Origin: JACRCT01 sp049841135
Lineage (GTDB): Bacteria; Myxococcota; Myxococcia; Myxococcales; UBA5297
Direction: 5' to 3'
Length of the DNA stretch: 64,000 nt
Assembly (NCBI GenBank): GCA_049841135.1
Contig: JASGHK010000001.1
Span: 248,001-312,000 of the forward strand
A model generated the notes under the pieces. That model had not been told where the DNA came from. It worked only from the letters and a program-made list of their open reading frames with translations, and did no database searches. A program made the position numbers and the translations under genes. Each line of letters opens with the position of its first letter. Position 1 is the first letter of the stretch. Below, one piece after another: positions 63,054-64,000 of the stretch.

Positions 63054-64000
63054 TCAAGGCTGCGCCTTCCGCAGGTCTGCGAGCCGTCGATGGAGGTTGC
63101 TCTTCGTCTCCCGCGCGGTGGCGTCGGCGGCGACGAGCGCCCGCGTCTGGCCTCCGATTCGGAGGCGAAGCCTCGTGTCGCCGATCTCCAGATCGACGAC
63201 CGTGTTCTCGGGGGCCGAGTCGAGCGCATCGAGGAAGGTGGCGAGCCTGACCAGCGTGGCCTCGTCCGAGTCGGGGGTCGTGGCGGCCTTGAGGCTCACC
63301 CAGGCGAGGGCGGTCTGCAGGATGCGCGAGGAGAGGAAGCTGTATCGGTGGCTCTCCGCGTAGGCCGCCAATGCGCCGGGGGTGTCGTGCTTGCGCGCCA
63401 GCGCGGCGCCCGACCTCCTTGAGCAGGTAGCTGTCGTGCGGCGCCAGGGCGAGCTCGTGGCGCAGGCGGGACTCGTCGTCCAGGAGGGTCGTCGCGCGCA
63501 CGGCGCTCAGCCCCGCGAAGGCGGCGGTCAGCGCGAGCGAGGCGGCCACGCCAGCGCGGCGACGGCTTGCCGACCGCTCGAGAAGCAGGCTCAACCCCCG
63601 AGCGAGGAGGGAAGCAACTCCGAGGAGCGGCACGTAGACCAGCCGCTCGCAGACGAAGCCCCGGTAGTCCAGAGGGATGAAGTTCGAGACCGGCGCCAGG
63701 GGCAGGAGGACCCAACAGACGTCCGCTGCCACCGGGCGCAGCGCGGCGTGACGAACGGCGCCCGCGAGAACGGCCGCCGCCAGCCCCAGGATCGCCAGGC
63801 CTGCCGCCAGGATTAGAGCGTTGAGCTCGAAGCCCTGGGCCGTCTCGGGGATGGAGTAGGAGGAGGACGGCCAGGGCAGGACGACGATCCGCGCGTAGGC
63901 GCCCACCGAGTAGATCGCCCTGAAGGCCGCCTGGCCCAGGGTCCCGATGGCGCTCGCCTGGATGGGGACCAGCAGCTGGTGCAGGGCCCAGGCGCCGCCC
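63054..64000 (-). CDS. TMTC/PMT-like membrane glycosyltransferase, 5' end outside window, +1 shift inside
   Basis: The C-terminal part (about 315 residues after discounting one base) is visible and is open to the right edge. It has several membrane helices (ELNALILAAGLAILGLAAAV, VLAGAVRHAALR) and the motif PVSNFIPLDYRGFVCERLVY, close to the TMTC-type SNFIP...ERxLYLP signature. After SYLLKE the frame changes at 63414-63415 (coding-strand GAGGTCG, simplest true GAGTCG) to GAALARKHDTPGALAAYAES. It ends in a TPR-like helical tail. TMTC/PMT-like proteins are O-mannosyltransferase or related polyprenyl-sugar enzymes; the substrate is unknown. Confidence 0.72.

Overview
The window is high-GC bacterial chromosome and reads as a myxobacterium (Myxococcota). 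The strongest marker is a near-canonical CdnL (38426-38917), the CarD-family RNA-polymerase regulator. Supporting signs are many lipoproteins and FHA/TPR proteins, a PilZ protein, a large hybrid histidine kinase, and GTG starts behind strong GGAGG-type ribosome sites. I see no rRNA, tRNA, CRISPR array or prophage.

Layout. 1-4.8 kb: a truncated exported protein, an SF1 Upf1-like helicase, a CxxCH lipoprotein, a release-factor-like (baeRF) protein and a PilZ protein. 4.8-6.7 kb: an ISKra4-type insertion sequence with 19-bp inverted ends and REP-like repeats. 6.7-12.2 kb: lon, a saccharopine-dehydrogenase-like enzyme and the CoA-transferase pair scoA/scoB. 12.2-15 kb: small membrane or secreted proteins and a 36-residue basic peptide. 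15-22.4 kb: a signalling cluster with a hybrid kinase (REC-GAF-PAS-kinase-REC-REC-degenerate GGDEF), a HAMP kinase, a FecR-domain protein and a secreted protein. 22.5-31 kb: DedA, lipoprotein, SDR, PAP2 phosphatase, purA, TPR, FHA and carbohydrate-binding-like proteins. 31-35 kb: two tandem coiled-coil lipoproteins. 35-38 kb: DUF4142 protein and comEC. 38-49 kb: cdnL, FHA-TPR protein, cysS, VWA lipid-sphere-type protein, rnr and unknowns. 49-58 kb: mutS2, TPR, a sigma/anti-sigma fusion, NlpC/P60 lipoprotein and a HEAT-like lipoprotein. 58-64 kb: UvrD/Rep helicase, a short Hsp70, an SCP2-like protein, a coiled-coil protein and a truncated TMTC-like membrane protein.

The most unusual property is window-wide. 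Eighteen genes, including housekeeping purA, cysS, rnr, comEC, a UvrD helicase and an Hsp70, are each interrupted by one or two frame changes (20 in all). Every one is a +1 shift, that is, one extra base, on both strands. In most cases removing one base restores, or lies within a few bases of, GAGCTC, or restores AGATC/AGATG. The likeliest cause is insertion-biased, motif-dependent sequencing error, perhaps at modified bases. Widespread +1 recoding is the exciting but much less likely alternative. I annotate these loci as single genes and give the inferred junctions.

Other points worth attention are the predicted one-polypeptide sigma/anti-sigma protein, the degenerate GGDEF hybrid kinase, the baeRF protein, the basic micro-protein and the IS with stacked repeats at its left end.
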